A stretch of DNA of 17,774 nucleotides from Candidatus Hydrogenedens terephthalaticus JGI OTU-1 (GCA_000493945.1 AWNW01000020.1:1-17774), one strand, 5' to 3'; numbered from the stretch's first letter, positions 8,692 to 16,932 are shown. A program made the numbers and translations. Notes: generated by a model from the sequence alone, not told the origin.

Positions 8692-9570
8692 TTATTTCTG
8701 TTCCGTTATAACCCGCTGGAGTTTATATGGAAGTGGGGTGTCCACAGGGTATCCTAATTTTTTTCGGAGTTGTATAGCATTAATCAGGGCTTTGCCCGCA
8801 AAATGATTGTTCATCAATACAAAGATGCGTTGTGCCTTGTTTCGCATTTTCTGGATGCGTTCCACCCAGGGTTCTAATTCCGATTCTGAATAGAGATAGT
8901 TATATCTTTCATCGCGATTGGATTTTTCTGAAAACCAGTTTTTTATATTTCTTCCATGGAAACGCACATAAGCGAAATCGGTGGTAACTTCTTCTGTAGG
9001 CGGTAGGCAATTTGGGTCTGGCAGAGGTTGGTCAATATTGCAAAAGGCAAGTCCTCTTTCGCGAAAAGATTCTAAAGTTTGTGGATGCCACCAGGATTTA
9101 TGGCGAAATTCGATACACAGAGGTAAAGGAGTGAAAATGTTTGTTAATTCTGCCAGATATTTTCTATTTTCAGGGGTTCGATGAAATCGCTGAGGAAACT
9201 GAATAAGCAAGCAACCTAATTTATTGGCTTCTGCAATAGGTTCGATGGAATTAATAAAAAGTTCAACATCTTTAAGGTCTATGTTTCTTTTATCTTCATG
9301 TGTAAATCGTTTCCAGATTTTAACAGTGAATAGGAACGAAGGATTATCAATAACCTGTTCTACCCAGGATTGCACTCTTATCGCAGGTAGGGGATGATAA
9401 TGAGTAACATTTACTTCTATACAGTTAATCCATTGGGCAAGGTATCGTATCGGATGAATATTTAAGGTTTGGTTCTCTGAGTATACGGTATCTTTCCAAT
9501 CTTTGTATGCCCAACCCGATACCCCTATATAACAGGGACAGGGTGCTATTTGGGTTGGGAGTGTGGACAT
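8692..9570 (-). CDS. DUF72 (YecE-like) family protein
   Basis: The 292-residue protein belongs to the DUF72/YecE family, whose members are TIM-barrel-like and whose biochemical role is not firmly known. Matching segments in order are the N-terminal YIGVSGWAYKDW, FTVKIWKRFTHE in the first third, LIQFPQRF, LCIEFRHKSWW, the YVRFHGR motif, a YSESELEPW segment and a C-terminal VLMNNHFAGKALINA motif. It has no signal peptide or membrane segment and should be cytoplasmic. Length is within the usual 230-300. The chosen ATG lacks a strong ribosome site. It is divergent from the glycosyltransferase gene, with its own likely promoter at 9617-9644. The function of this copy cannot be inferred from its neighbours. 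Confidence 0.88.
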   Translation of the reverse strand: MSTLPTQIAPCPCYIGVSGWAYKDWKDTVYSENQTLNIHPIRYLAQWINCIEVNVTHYHPLPAIRVQSWVEQVIDNPSFLFTVKIWKRFTHEDKRNIDLKDVELFINSIEPIAEANKLGCLLIQFPQRFHRTPENRKYLAELTNIFTPLPLCIEFRHKSWWHPQTLESFRERGLAFCNIDQPLPDPNCLPPTEEVTTDFAYVRFHGRNIKNWFSEKSNRDERYNYLYSESELEPWVERIQKMRNKAQRIFVLMNNHFAGKALINAIQLRKKLGYPVDTPLPYKLQRVITEQK

Positions 9571-9616
9571 ATCTTGTAACTTTTTTGTTTTGATTTTCTG
9601 ATATTCTTACAAGTAA

Positions 9617-9644
9617 ATTATACCTAATAATAGAATAAGAACAA
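9617..9644 (-). promoter_or_regulatory. Candidate promoter of the DUF72 gene
   Basis: On the minus strand TTGTTC (9644-9639) is followed after 16 bases by TATAAT (9622-9617), about 46 bases before the DUF72 start. The -10 box is perfect and the -35 is partial. The region is AT-rich, so the call is moderate. A plus-strand promoter for the divergent glycosyltransferase is expected in the same 100 bases but cannot be picked out. Confidence 0.5.
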
Positions 9645-9674
9645 CGAAACAAATTGCCTATTAAAGTCAAATAT

Positions 9675-11273
9675 ATGGTGCGAACTGAAGAAGAAAAGAA
9701 GCAAGAGCAACTGGAAAAGTTGAAAAAGAGGATTATGGAGTATATTTTCTGGGGAATATTCCTGCCTATGGGAATTATACTCCGATTATTTCATTTGGGT
9801 TCGTTAAGTCTCTGGTATGATGAATGTGCCTCTATAGAGTTAAGCAAACTGGTGGATTGGAAAGGCTCGTTTCTTTCGCCTTTATTAAATAATGAACCGC
9901 CGATAAATCCACTGCTAACTTTTTTCTGGGGGAAGATATTGGATACTGTTCGCTTCTGGGAACGATATTCTGTTTGGGATGATTTTGCATGGCGGTTGTT
10001 ACCCTGTTTTTGGAGTATTTTAACCATTATTGTTTTTTATCAGGTGGCGAAACGGATGTTAGACCGACCGTTTACGATTCTCGTCGCTACTTTCTTTTTT
10101 GTTATTTCTCCCTTTCAGATTTATTATGCACAAGAGTTGCGTATTTATTCCTTTTATGTATTGTTAAACCTTTTAAGTCTATTGTTTCTACTTCGCATTT
10201 TATCCAATAATCTTTGGAAAGACTGGTTAGGGCTGGGTGGCACTTTTGTTCTATTGATGTATTCTCATTACTTTAGTGTCTGGTCAATTTTTGTAACAAA
10301 TATATTTCTTTTAATATTGATGGGTTTAGGCAGGCGGGATTTGTTTCGCAAATGGTTCTGGACAAATTTCATTGCGGGGATACTCGTTTTACCTGCGTTA
10401 TACCTTGCCTGGTATTTTCACGAGATAGTATCTAATATCCGTTATGTGTGGTATCCCAATCCAACGATAAAAACGGGATTAATAACATGGAAGAATTTTT
10501 TTGCAGGTTATACACCGAATAGTAGCGTTTACTGGTCTTTATTTATTCTATCCCTGCTTCTTTTTTTGTGGGGACTATGGTCTTATCGAAGGCAACCTGA
10601 AAATGGTCTCTATGTTTTCTTGATGAGTTTGTTGCCTATATTTGCTAATGTATTCTTTTGGGGAGCACGCCATTTTTCGTTTTATGAGCACAGGTTGTTT
10701 ATCTTTTCGGGTGTGGTGGCTTTATTTGCTGTTGCACAAGGTATCCACGGGATAAGATTTTATCCGACGCGATTTTTAATCTTAATCATGTTTGGTTTGC
10801 TTACCGCTATGTGCCTTAAAGATTACTATCAGTTGAAACTACATCCTAAAGAGATGCATCGTTTAGGGGTTTATGATAAAGTGGATTTCCGTAGTTCCGC
10901 CAATTGGATTCGGAAGAATTATCAGGAAGGGGACATCGTAATTTATCCCAGCCATTTTATGGTTCCAACAATGAGGCACTATTTGGAAGGATACCCTCAA
11001 TGTCGGGTAGGTATGAGTGCCATTGATGTTCAGGTGCATATAGATACTTTTGGGAATGCAACGCTACTTGCTTACCATGGATTATTGCCTGTGCCTATAG
11101 AACAAGTTGCAAAAAAATATCAGCGTTTATGGTTCCTTGAAACACACGGCTTGACATTTGAGTATAAGCCCCATACGGAACCTTTACGGAAATATCTTGA
11201 TGAAAACTGGCAAAGGGTAGATGTGGTATCTTATTGGGGGTTGAGTATTACTCTTTATCAACGAAAATCCTGA
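9675..11273 (+). CDS. Family-39-like membrane glycosyltransferase (ArnT/PMT-type)
   Basis: A multi-spanning membrane protein of about 532 residues. It opens with a charged, Lys/Glu-rich cytoplasmic stretch, then a first membrane helix followed by the motif SLWYDE (Asp49-Glu50 from this start). An acidic Asp-Glu after the first helix, with a downstream NEPPINPLL segment, is typical of lipid-linked-sugar glycosyltransferases of the GT39/GT83 type. About ten further hydrophobic helices follow, and the last 130 or so residues look soluble and outside the membrane. It probably transfers a sugar from a polyprenyl carrier to a lipid or protein on the outer side of the inner membrane; donor and acceptor are unknown. 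The open frame extends to a TTG at 9654, but the ATG at 9675 is preferred because neither has a clear ribosome site and ATG is the stronger codon. Confidence 0.82.
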   Translation: MVRTEEEKKQEQLEKLKKRIMEYIFWGIFLPMGIILRLFHLGSLSLWYDECASIELSKLVDWKGSFLSPLLNNEPPINPLLTFFWGKILDTVRFWERYSVWDDFAWRLLPCFWSILTIIVFYQVAKRMLDRPFTILVATFFFVISPFQIYYAQELRIYSFYVLLNLLSLLFLLRILSNNLWKDWLGLGGTFVLLMYSHYFSVWSIFVTNIFLLILMGLGRRDLFRKWFWTNFIAGILVLPALYLAWYFHEIVSNIRYVWYPNPTIKTGLITWKNFFAGYTPNSSVYWSLFILSLLLFLWGLWSYRRQPENGLYVFLMSLLPIFANVFFWGARHFSFYEHRLFIFSGVVALFAVAQGIHGIRFYPTRFLILIMFGLLTAMCLKDYYQLKLHPKEMHRLGVYDKVDFRSSANWIRKNYQEGDIVIYPSHFMVPTMRHYLEGYPQCRVGMSAIDVQVHIDTFGNATLLAYHGLLPVPIEQVAKKYQRLWFLETHGLTFEYKPHTEPLRKYLDENWQRVDVVSYWGLSITLYQRKS

Positions 11274-11348
11274 TTTGAAAAGAATATCTTCTGTCTACAT
11301 TGACACAGGTTGTTTTTGCAATATAAAAAACTTTTGGTCGGGTAGAAG

Positions 11349-12218
11349 TTAGATAAGATTTAATTTCTGAAGAACCTGCTCTAACCGTTTGAATTGGGGT
11401 TCACTCATTGAGACCAGAGGTAGTCGCAATATGTTTTTTATCATACCCATGCGAGCCAACCCTGCTTTTACAGGCATCGGATTGGTTTCATAAAACAATG
11501 CTTTAAAGAGAGGCATAAGCCGATAATGAATTTTCCGTGCTTCTGCATAATTTCCTTCCAGAGCCAGGGTGCACATACGAGCAATATCTGCGGGTGCAAT
11601 ATTTGCAGCTACGGATATAACACCCATCGCACCGACGGACATCATGGGAAGGGTCAAACTGTCATCACCCGACAACACGGTAATATCACAAAGGGAAAGA
11701 ATCTGAGATACCTGGTCAACACTGCCGCAGGCTTCTTTAATACAAACGATATTGGGGAATTTGTTGAGTTCTGCGATTGTCTCCGGTTCTAATTTTATAC
11801 CGGTTCTGCTGGGAACATTATAAAGGACGATGGGAATATCTACCTCTTCGGCGATTTTTTTGTAGTGAGCAATCAATCCCGCCTGGGTAGGTTTGTTATA
11901 GTAAGGGGTTATTAATAAAGCCCCATCACAACCAAATTCTTTCGCACAACGGGTAAGTTCTAACGCTTCCATCGTGTTATTCGAACCTGTCCCGGCAATG
12001 ATAGGTAGCCGACCTGCAACGCGTTCTACTACGAAACGGATACATTCCTTTTGCTCTTCGTGTGAGAGTGTTGCCGCTTCACCTGTGCAACCACAGGGTA
12101 CCAAGCCATGTGTTCCCTGTTCAATATGAAAATCTACCAATTTTCCATAAGCATCGAAATCAACTTCATAATTTTCTTTGAACGGTGTTACTAAAGCAAC
12201 CCATGAACCTTTGAACAT
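11349..12218 (-). CDS. dapA: 4-hydroxy-tetrahydrodipicolinate synthase
   Basis: This 289-residue aldolase condenses pyruvate with aspartate semialdehyde, the first committed step to diaminopimelate and lysine. The Schiff-base lysine is Lys161 (VCIKEACG). Tyr133 and Arg138 (YNVPSRTG) and Tyr107 (TPYYNKP) are present. Position 44, the catalytic Thr in the E. coli enzyme (GTTGE), is Cys here (GCTGE), with the codon TGC read on the minus strand from 12089 to 12087. Thr45 and Glu47 are kept. Length is normal and AAAGGAG precedes the ATG. It is the last gene of the ribosomal/dnaB run, 21 bases after dnaB, and is probably co-transcribed. It could instead be a related NAL-family lyase, but the DapA-type Arg138 favours DapA. 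Confidence 0.92.
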   Translation of the reverse strand: MFKGSWVALVTPFKENYEVDFDAYGKLVDFHIEQGTHGLVPCGCTGEAATLSHEEQKECIRFVVERVAGRLPIIAGTGSNNTMEALELTRCAKEFGCDGALLITPYYNKPTQAGLIAHYKKIAEEVDIPIVLYNVPSRTGIKLEPETIAELNKFPNIVCIKEACGSVDQVSQILSLCDITVLSGDDSLTLPMMSVGAMGVISVAANIAPADIARMCTLALEGNYAEARKIHYRLMPLFKALFYETNPMPVKAGLARMGMIKNILRLPLVSMSEPQFKRLEQVLQKLNLI

Positions 12219-12239
12219 ATTTTTCTCCTTTATATTCGG

Positions 12240-13697
12240 TTATTTTTTACTATAAACAGGGTCTTCCTCTTCCTCGTCAGTTATTGAAGATGAGGGTTCA
12301 TCTTCGATAAAATGACCTATCTCTAAGAATAATTGATGTCTACGATGGAAAGATAAATCAATAATCCCTGTAGGACCATTCCTTTGTTTAGCAATTTTTA
12401 AGTGAACATTTATCGGGTCTTTTACTTTGGGTTCATCTTTTTCTTTCTTCTTGTCTTGATATAACATAAGAACGACATCGGCGTCCTGTTCGATGGCTCC
12501 GGATTCCCGCAAATGTGAAAGTTTGGGCTCAGCAGACTCTTTTTCTGCCTCACGATTTAATTGGCATAATGTAAGAATGGAGACTTTTAATTCGCGTGCC
12601 AGACCTTTAATTTGCCTTGATATTTCCGCGATTTCTACCTGCCGACTTTCACTTCGTCGGTGGACATTCATCAATTGGAGATAATCAAGGATGATTAGTT
12701 TTACTTCGGGATTTGAGTATAAATGTTTTCGTGCTTTTGAGCGAAGTTCAATAACATTTATGCCGGGTGTGTCATCAATATAAATAGGCAAATCACATAT
12801 TCGTCCGCTGGTTTCCACAATATCGGCTATAATCTTTTTGCCGGCGAAAGCCTTTCTCATAATTTGTCCATCAATTTTGCCTTCCATACAAATAAGTCTT
12901 TGGAGAAGTAACTCTTTCGACATTTCTAAACTGAAAATAAGCACGCCTCCTTCCCCTGCTTTAGCCACATTCCGAGCGATATTAAGGGCGAAGGCGGTTT
13001 TTCCAACGGAAGGTCGTGCGGCAAGGACAATCATTTCGGAAGGCTGGAGACCGCACAGTTTTTCATCCAATGTTTGAAAACCTGTGGCAATACCGGTTAA
13101 CACTTCCCCTTTTTTTACTCGTTCTTCCAAATCCAATACAAAAGTTGTGATAAAGTCCTTTAATTTGTAAATAGGATTTGTCCTTCTCTGCATTGCAACT
13201 GTAAATAGGTTGCTTTCTGCTTCATCGGCGAGTTCTTTAAAAGGGGTCTGTCCTTCGTAAGTTTTGTTAATAATCTCACCACATATCCCAATGAGTTTTC
13301 GTTTTAAGGCATTTTCGATAACAATATTTGCATAGTAGGATATATTTGCCGCCGTTGCTACAGCACTGGATAATTCTGTTAGATAAGAAATACCGCCTAC
13401 ATCTGCCAGTAATTTTTTAGTTTCAAGATTGCCTGCGACCGCCTGAAGGTCAGGTTTATTCTGTGTTGTATGATAAATTTCATACATGGCTTCAAAAATA
13501 GTCTGGTGCGGTCCATAATAAAAGATGTTTTCGGTATTATAATTAAATATTTCAAGAACTTTGGGGAATGTTTCAGGGTCCAAAAAGATAGCCCCCAAAA
13601 CGGCGCGTTCCGACTCAATGGATTGTGGCGGTTCGCGGTCAAAAAATGTAGCAGGCGATTTTGCCTTCGAGCTATCTTTCTTGCGAGATGTCGCCAT
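12240..13697 (-). CDS. dnaB: Replicative DNA helicase DnaB
   Basis: This 485-residue hexameric helicase unwinds DNA at the replication fork and recruits primase. The N-terminal primase-interaction domain starts with PQSIESERAVLGAIF (24-38). The RecA-like domain has Walker A ARPSVGKT (227-234), FSLEMS with the likely catalytic Glu258, Walker B LIILDY (334-339) and KQRNGPTG (437-444). It is slightly longer than usual because of a basic, Ser/Lys-rich N-terminal tail and an acidic C-terminal tail (DEEEEDP). There is no intein. Its start lies 3 bases after the rplI stop, so the two are tightly coupled, as is common for rplI-dnaB. Confidence 0.96.
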   Translation of the reverse strand: MATSRKKDSSKAKSPATFFDREPPQSIESERAVLGAIFLDPETFPKVLEIFNYNTENIFYYGPHQTIFEAMYEIYHTTQNKPDLQAVAGNLETKKLLADVGGISYLTELSSAVATAANISYYANIVIENALKRKLIGICGEIINKTYEGQTPFKELADEAESNLFTVAMQRRTNPIYKLKDFITTFVLDLEERVKKGEVLTGIATGFQTLDEKLCGLQPSEMIVLAARPSVGKTAFALNIARNVAKAGEGGVLIFSLEMSKELLLQRLICMEGKIDGQIMRKAFAGKKIIADIVETSGRICDLPIYIDDTPGINVIELRSKARKHLYSNPEVKLIILDYLQLMNVHRRSESRQVEIAEISRQIKGLARELKVSILTLCQLNREAEKESAEPKLSHLRESGAIEQDADVVLMLYQDKKKEKDEPKVKDPINVHLKIAKQRNGPTGIIDLSFHRRHQLFLEIGHFIEDEPSSSITDEEEEDPVYSKK

Positions 13698-13700
13698 GTA

Positions 13701-14180
13701 TTAGTTATCTGAATTCTCCGTGTTATTTTCGTCTGTTAGTTGACTGACCCAAACTTTCACTTCTGCAGTGACGCCACTTCCTAACTTTACTGGCACCGAA
13801 AAGATACCCAGAGTTTTAATAGGCTCTTCCAGAAGGATTTGTTTGCGGTCAATATCAAATTCCCTCTTCTGTAATTCTTCTGCGATCATGGCGGAAGTTA
13901 CAGAGCCAAATAATTTTTCTTCATCGCCAGCACGCATTTTAAATTCAATAGTGATTGCATTGAGTTTCGTTGCGAGTGTTTCCATTTCTGCTTTTCGTTG
14001 GGCTTCTCTCCGTTGAATAATTTCAAGGTGATGACGAATTTCCGCAGCGGAAGCAGATTGGACGGATACCGCAAGTTTACGAGGAATCAAAAAGTTGCGT
14101 GCATAACCATCGGAAACATCAACGGTTTCTCCGACCTTACCTAATTTTTCAATGTCTTTGCATAGAATCACTTTCATCAT
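13701..14180 (-). CDS. rplI: 50S ribosomal protein L9
   Basis: This 159-residue protein binds 23S rRNA in the large subunit. The N-terminal domain reads MKVILCKDIEKLGKVGETV, followed by the GYARNFLIP signature, then a long Lys/Glu-rich connecting helix and the C-terminal domain with GSVTSAMIAEEL. An acidic, Asn-rich tail (about 146-159) is added compared with the usual 148-150 residues. The start has two adjacent ATGs. AGGAG lies 5 bases before the first and 8 before the second, so either could be used. Confidence 0.96.
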   Translation of the reverse strand: MMKVILCKDIEKLGKVGETVDVSDGYARNFLIPRKLAVSVQSASAAEIRHHLEIIQRREAQRKAEMETLATKLNAITIEFKMRAGDEEKLFGSVTSAMIAEELQKREFDIDRKQILLEEPIKTLGIFSVPVKLGSGVTAEVKVWVSQLTDENNTENSDN

Positions 14181-14237
14181 TTATTCTCCTGACCTTTCTT
14201 GTTTAATTATATTTTTATTATTGTTTCCATTTCGAAT

Positions 14238-15236
14238 TTAACTGTTTATTTCCGGATGTAGCCGATTGTAAAGCCGTAGGAGTGAGAGCCGAAATTCCCA
14301 CCATGTATCGAAAAAGCCAAAAAGGGCAAGGATTGGGAAAGTCCACACTCCAAGCACAAAAAGAACAATTACCAGTGTTAATATAATGTTCCAGTGAAAT
14401 AAAATAGCACAAAAAGTAAGTATGCTTAATCCGTTGAGCCAGTAAACAAAACTCAGAATTACAGCCGTGTTCCGCGAGACGATACGAAGCCATTCTCCTA
14501 CATTATAATGCTGGTCGTATATCAAGATGATTGCCGTTAAAATAGCCAACCACACTAAGTAATCCGGTGGCCGAACCTGGGAGAAACTTCCTAATTGTGG
14601 ATTTTCCCAGTAATGGATACCATCTTCTGTCGGCATAATTTTTAACCGTGCAATCATCCAACCCATAATGATAAGAGCGGTAATTAGACTTTGTCCAAAT
14701 AATAGCCCAATGTGAAAATCTTCCCAATGATAATCAAGATACTTCAATCCTTCGATAAAATTTTTGTTGATTTCTTCTGAATTGCTAACTCCCTGTTCCT
14801 TGCTCAGTTCGTTTATCTCCGCAATACGAGCGTTAATAGAGATTGTTATATCCTTACGCAAATCGTTCCAGAAATACATGGTAAGGGCTGTTGCGGAGAT
14901 GAACAGGAAAGCGGTAATCAGAAGAAGACAGCGAGACCAGGAATATTTTCTTAAAGCAGACCCCACAGAAATGGGTAATAAAATACCTGCCAACAAAGTT
15001 GCTGTCCACATCAGGAGATTTTCAGTGGTTAACGGTAGCGACTGCATAAATACCCCTAATGCAAATCCCGGAACAAGAGATAAGCAAAGAAGGGCTGTGC
15101 GGAACCACGAATTCCGTGCTGTTGTCAGACCAATGGCGACGACCGTAACCAGGGGAAGCAGAATAAAAACCCCTTCCCCTGTTAGGTAGGCAGTAATTAA
15201 AATCAAAAACAATATTTTCGTCAACACATTGGACAT
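14238..15236 (-). CDS. DUF2232 (YybS-like) membrane protein
   Basis: This hydrophobic protein of about 332 residues has roughly eight or nine membrane helices and one larger loop (about 125-175) rich in charged residues. Its C-terminus has an FGFFDTWWEFR segment like the D-W-FR ending of DUF2232 proteins. Its place between rpsR and rplI is the usual one for this family, as with yybS in Bacillus and in many other bacteria, which supports the call. Its function is unknown; the family resembles small-molecule transporter components. The open frame extends three codons to a TTG at 15245, but the ATG at 15236 is the more likely start. No clear ribosome site is visible, which suggests translation linked to rpsR, 28 bases upstream. 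Confidence 0.78.
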   Translation of the reverse strand: MSNVLTKILFLILITAYLTGEGVFILLPLVTVVAIGLTTARNSWFRTALLCLSLVPGFALGVFMQSLPLTTENLLMWTATLLAGILLPISVGSALRKYSWSRCLLLITAFLFISATALTMYFWNDLRKDITISINARIAEINELSKEQGVSNSEEINKNFIEGLKYLDYHWEDFHIGLLFGQSLITALIIMGWMIARLKIMPTEDGIHYWENPQLGSFSQVRPPDYLVWLAILTAIILIYDQHYNVGEWLRIVSRNTAVILSFVYWLNGLSILTFCAILFHWNIILTLVIVLFVLGVWTFPILALFGFFDTWWEFRLSLLRLYNRLHPEINS

Positions 15237-15264
15237 AAGCAACAATTACAAATTTGGATATTGA

Positions 15265-15546
15265 CTATTCTGCTACGAAAGGAAGCAATGCAATTTGACG
15301 GGCTAATTTAATCGCCCTTGTGAGCATGTGCTGTTGTTTTGCTGTGGCACCGGTAATCCGACGGGGTATAATCTTTCCGCGTTCGGTTATATAATGCCGT
15401 AGCAAATTCGTATCTTTATAGTCAATATATACTATTCGTTCTATGGTTAGCCTGCTTGTCTTTTTCCTGAAAATTCTCTTCTTCTTTCTTCTCTTTAATC
15501 GTTTCATTCGAATTTTTGATTTTGCTTTTGCGGAAATGTGTGCCAT
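15265..15546 (-). CDS. rpsR: 30S ribosomal protein S18
   Basis: This 93-residue small-subunit protein pairs with S6 on 16S rRNA. The conserved core YKDTNLLRHYITERGKI is followed by RRITG, then QHMLTRAIKLARQIALLPF, all typical of S18. The N-terminal 35 or so residues are very basic (Lys/Arg runs) and somewhat longer than in E. coli (75 residues). An AAAGGA site lies about 11 bases before the ATG. It follows ssb after an 87-base gap, the longest inside the run. Confidence 0.96.
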   Translation of the reverse strand: MAHISAKAKSKIRMKRLKRRKKKRIFRKKTSRLTIERIVYIDYKDTNLLRHYITERGKIIPRRITGATAKQQHMLTRAIKLARQIALLPFVAE

Positions 15547-15633
15547 AAGACATTATTCCTTTTTTAAATATGGGTTAAAAGTTTCGTTTGTTTCTATAGG
15601 TTGGTAATATTAGATTGTTTTCCTGAAATACAA

Positions 15634-16143
15634 TCAGAACGGGACATCGTCTTCCGACACAGGAAAATTATCATCCGGGTAACTTTCCCCGGGATATGAA
15701 GTTTCTTTCCCTTGATTAGGATAATTGTTCGTATTGGGATTAGGTCTTTCATTTTGGGGAATATTTCCCTGTCCTGAATTCCCTGACGAATTTGCCCCCC
15801 AATCAAGAGGTTGAATACTCCTCGCTACAATCTCGAAGCGAGACCTGCGTTGATTGGTTGTGGGGTCATCCCATTCATCCTGTCGAAGCCGACCTTCTAC
15901 GAGAACCGGTCTCCCTTTACGGAGATACTTATAGACATAATCCGCCTGACTGTCCCAGGATACTACAGAAATATAGATGGCTTCCTCTCGGGTTTCTCCA
16001 TCTTTTCCTTTGAATCGGCGGTTATTTGCCATTGTAAATCTTGTTACCGTCCTTCCACTGGGGGTAGAACGGATTTCCGGGTCTCTTACAAGTCTGCCGG
16101 CAATCAGAACAATGTTTAAATCAGGAACGCGAATATCTGACAT
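15634..16143 (-). CDS. ssb: Single-stranded DNA-binding protein
   Basis: This 169-residue protein coats single-stranded DNA in replication and repair. The OB fold covers about 6-112: NIVLIAGRLVRDPE, then RFTMANNR, ISVVSWDSQAD and KGRPVLVEGRL. The central linker (about 117-160) is low-complexity, rich in Asn, Pro, Gly and Gln. The C-terminus ends DDVPF, the acidic tip that binds partner proteins and, in other bacteria, DnaG-, RecQ- and PriA-type enzymes. An AGGAACAGG site precedes the ATG. Position between rpsF and rpsR is the classical one. Confidence 0.96.
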   Translation of the reverse strand: MSDIRVPDLNIVLIAGRLVRDPEIRSTPSGRTVTRFTMANNRRFKGKDGETREEAIYISVVSWDSQADYVYKYLRKGRPVLVEGRLRQDEWDDPTTNQRRSRFEIVARSIQPLDWGANSSGNSGQGNIPQNERPNPNTNNYPNQGKETSYPGESYPDDNFPVSEDDVPF

Positions 16144-16167
16144 AGTTACCTGTTCCTATGTTAAAGT

Positions 16168-16596
16168 TTATTCCTCGTCCTCCTCTTCCTCTGCAATAGT
16201 TGTAGGAATGGGGGCAAGATTTTCATCTTTATCTGATTGTTGATTGTAGCCGGCTTCTAATTCCTGGCGACGCTGTGCCTGTTCTGCTTCCAATCGGAGC
16301 GTTTTTTCGTCGAAATAAACGACGATGTAGCGAATAATTTGTTCGCTGAGGCGGAAATAATTTTCCAGTCGCGCTATGAAGTTGGGGGAGGATTGGAAGC
16401 GTATCAGGATATAGATACCCTCCGAAAATTTCTTGACTTTATAAGCCAATCTCCGCCGACCCCATACTTCGGAGCGCACAATAACCCCTCCGCTCTTTGT
16501 GACCAAATTCTCGGTCTCGCGGGCTATTGCCTGGATGTTATCGTCTTCCACTTCTGGACTGACGATAAACAGCGCTTCGTAAGTTCGTAATGACAT
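16168..16596 (-). CDS. rpsF: 30S ribosomal protein S6
   Basis: This 142-residue small-subunit protein forms a heterodimer with S18. It begins MSLRTYEALFIVSPE, with WGRRRLAYKVKKFSEGIY in the middle, as is standard for S6. The conserved domain ends near residue 100. The last 40 residues are an added Glu/Gln-rich tail finishing in an Asp/Glu run (EEEEDEE). GAGGAG sits just before the ATG. It is the first gene of the seven-gene run and has a strong promoter about 55-80 bases upstream. Confidence 0.96.
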   Translation of the reverse strand: MSLRTYEALFIVSPEVEDDNIQAIARETENLVTKSGGVIVRSEVWGRRRLAYKVKKFSEGIYILIRFQSSPNFIARLENYFRLSEQIIRYIVVYFDEKTLRLEAEQAQRRQELEAGYNQQSDKDENLAPIPTTIAEEEEDEE

Positions 16597-16649
16597 ACTT
16601 TACTCCTCATTACGGTTTGGGTTTAATTTATTGGCGTTTAGAAACTTTT

Positions 16650-16678
16650 ATTATATCAAAAACACATCTTTTAAACAA
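16650..16678 (-). promoter_or_regulatory. Promoter of the rpsF-ssb-rpsR-rplI-dnaB-dapA run
   Basis: On the minus strand the -35-like TTGTTT (16678-16673) is followed after 17 bases by TATAAT (16655-16650), with a TG two bases upstream forming the extended -10 TGATATAAT. Transcription should start near 16643, leaving a leader of about 47 bases before rpsF. The string TGTTTTTGATATAATAAA (16664-16647) occurs identically at the relA/spoT promoter. Confidence 0.72.
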
Positions 16679-16838
16679 ACTGAAAGATGTTCCGGAGGAG
16701 CATAAAAAAATACCGTTCAGGTTTAATAGGATCATTTATAGAACATAGGTAACAGATGTATATTTCTTTTCCAATCATAGAAACACGATATGCCGTGCCT
16801 CTACTTAATTGTAAGGCCTTTAAGGAATAAATATTTAG

Positions 16839-16932
16839 CCACAAAGGACACAAAGAAGGGCGAAACATGTTTCACCCCTACATTGTGCACTTTGTGTATG
16901 GTCTCTGTGCCCTTTGTGGTAAAAAGAATTAA
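16839..16932. repeat. Dispersed repeat copy 1 (hairpin-forming)
   Basis: The left arm CCACAAAGGACACAAAG (16839-16855) is nearly complementary to the right arm CTCTGTGCCCTTTGTGG (16903-16919), giving an imperfect hairpin of about 80 bases. The 34-base core at 16863-16896, which contains the palindrome AAACATGTTT, matches the other two copies with a single mismatch (A at 16874 in place of G). Confidence 0.8.

Noticed and set aside
11274..11348. Bidirectional terminator between the glycosyltransferase and dapA
   Set aside because: Only a weak GTTTTT/AAAAAC pairing is present, without a GC-rich stem.
12240..13697. Intein in dnaB
   Set aside because: The protein is of near-normal length and the Walker A and B regions are uninterrupted.
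14764..15189. 141-codon plus-strand open frame opposite the DUF2232 gene
   Set aside because: It is antisense to a membrane protein with the expected gene context; the composition is that of a shadow frame.
16597..16645. S6:S18 operon leader RNA
   Set aside because: The leader has a CCG followed by GAGGAG, as in that motif, but at about 47 bases it is short and I can find no stem that would present the CCG in a loop.
16671..16868. 65-codon minus-strand open frame upstream of rpsF
   Set aside because: It overlaps the rpsF promoter and the first repeat copy, has no recognisable domain and no convincing ribosome site.
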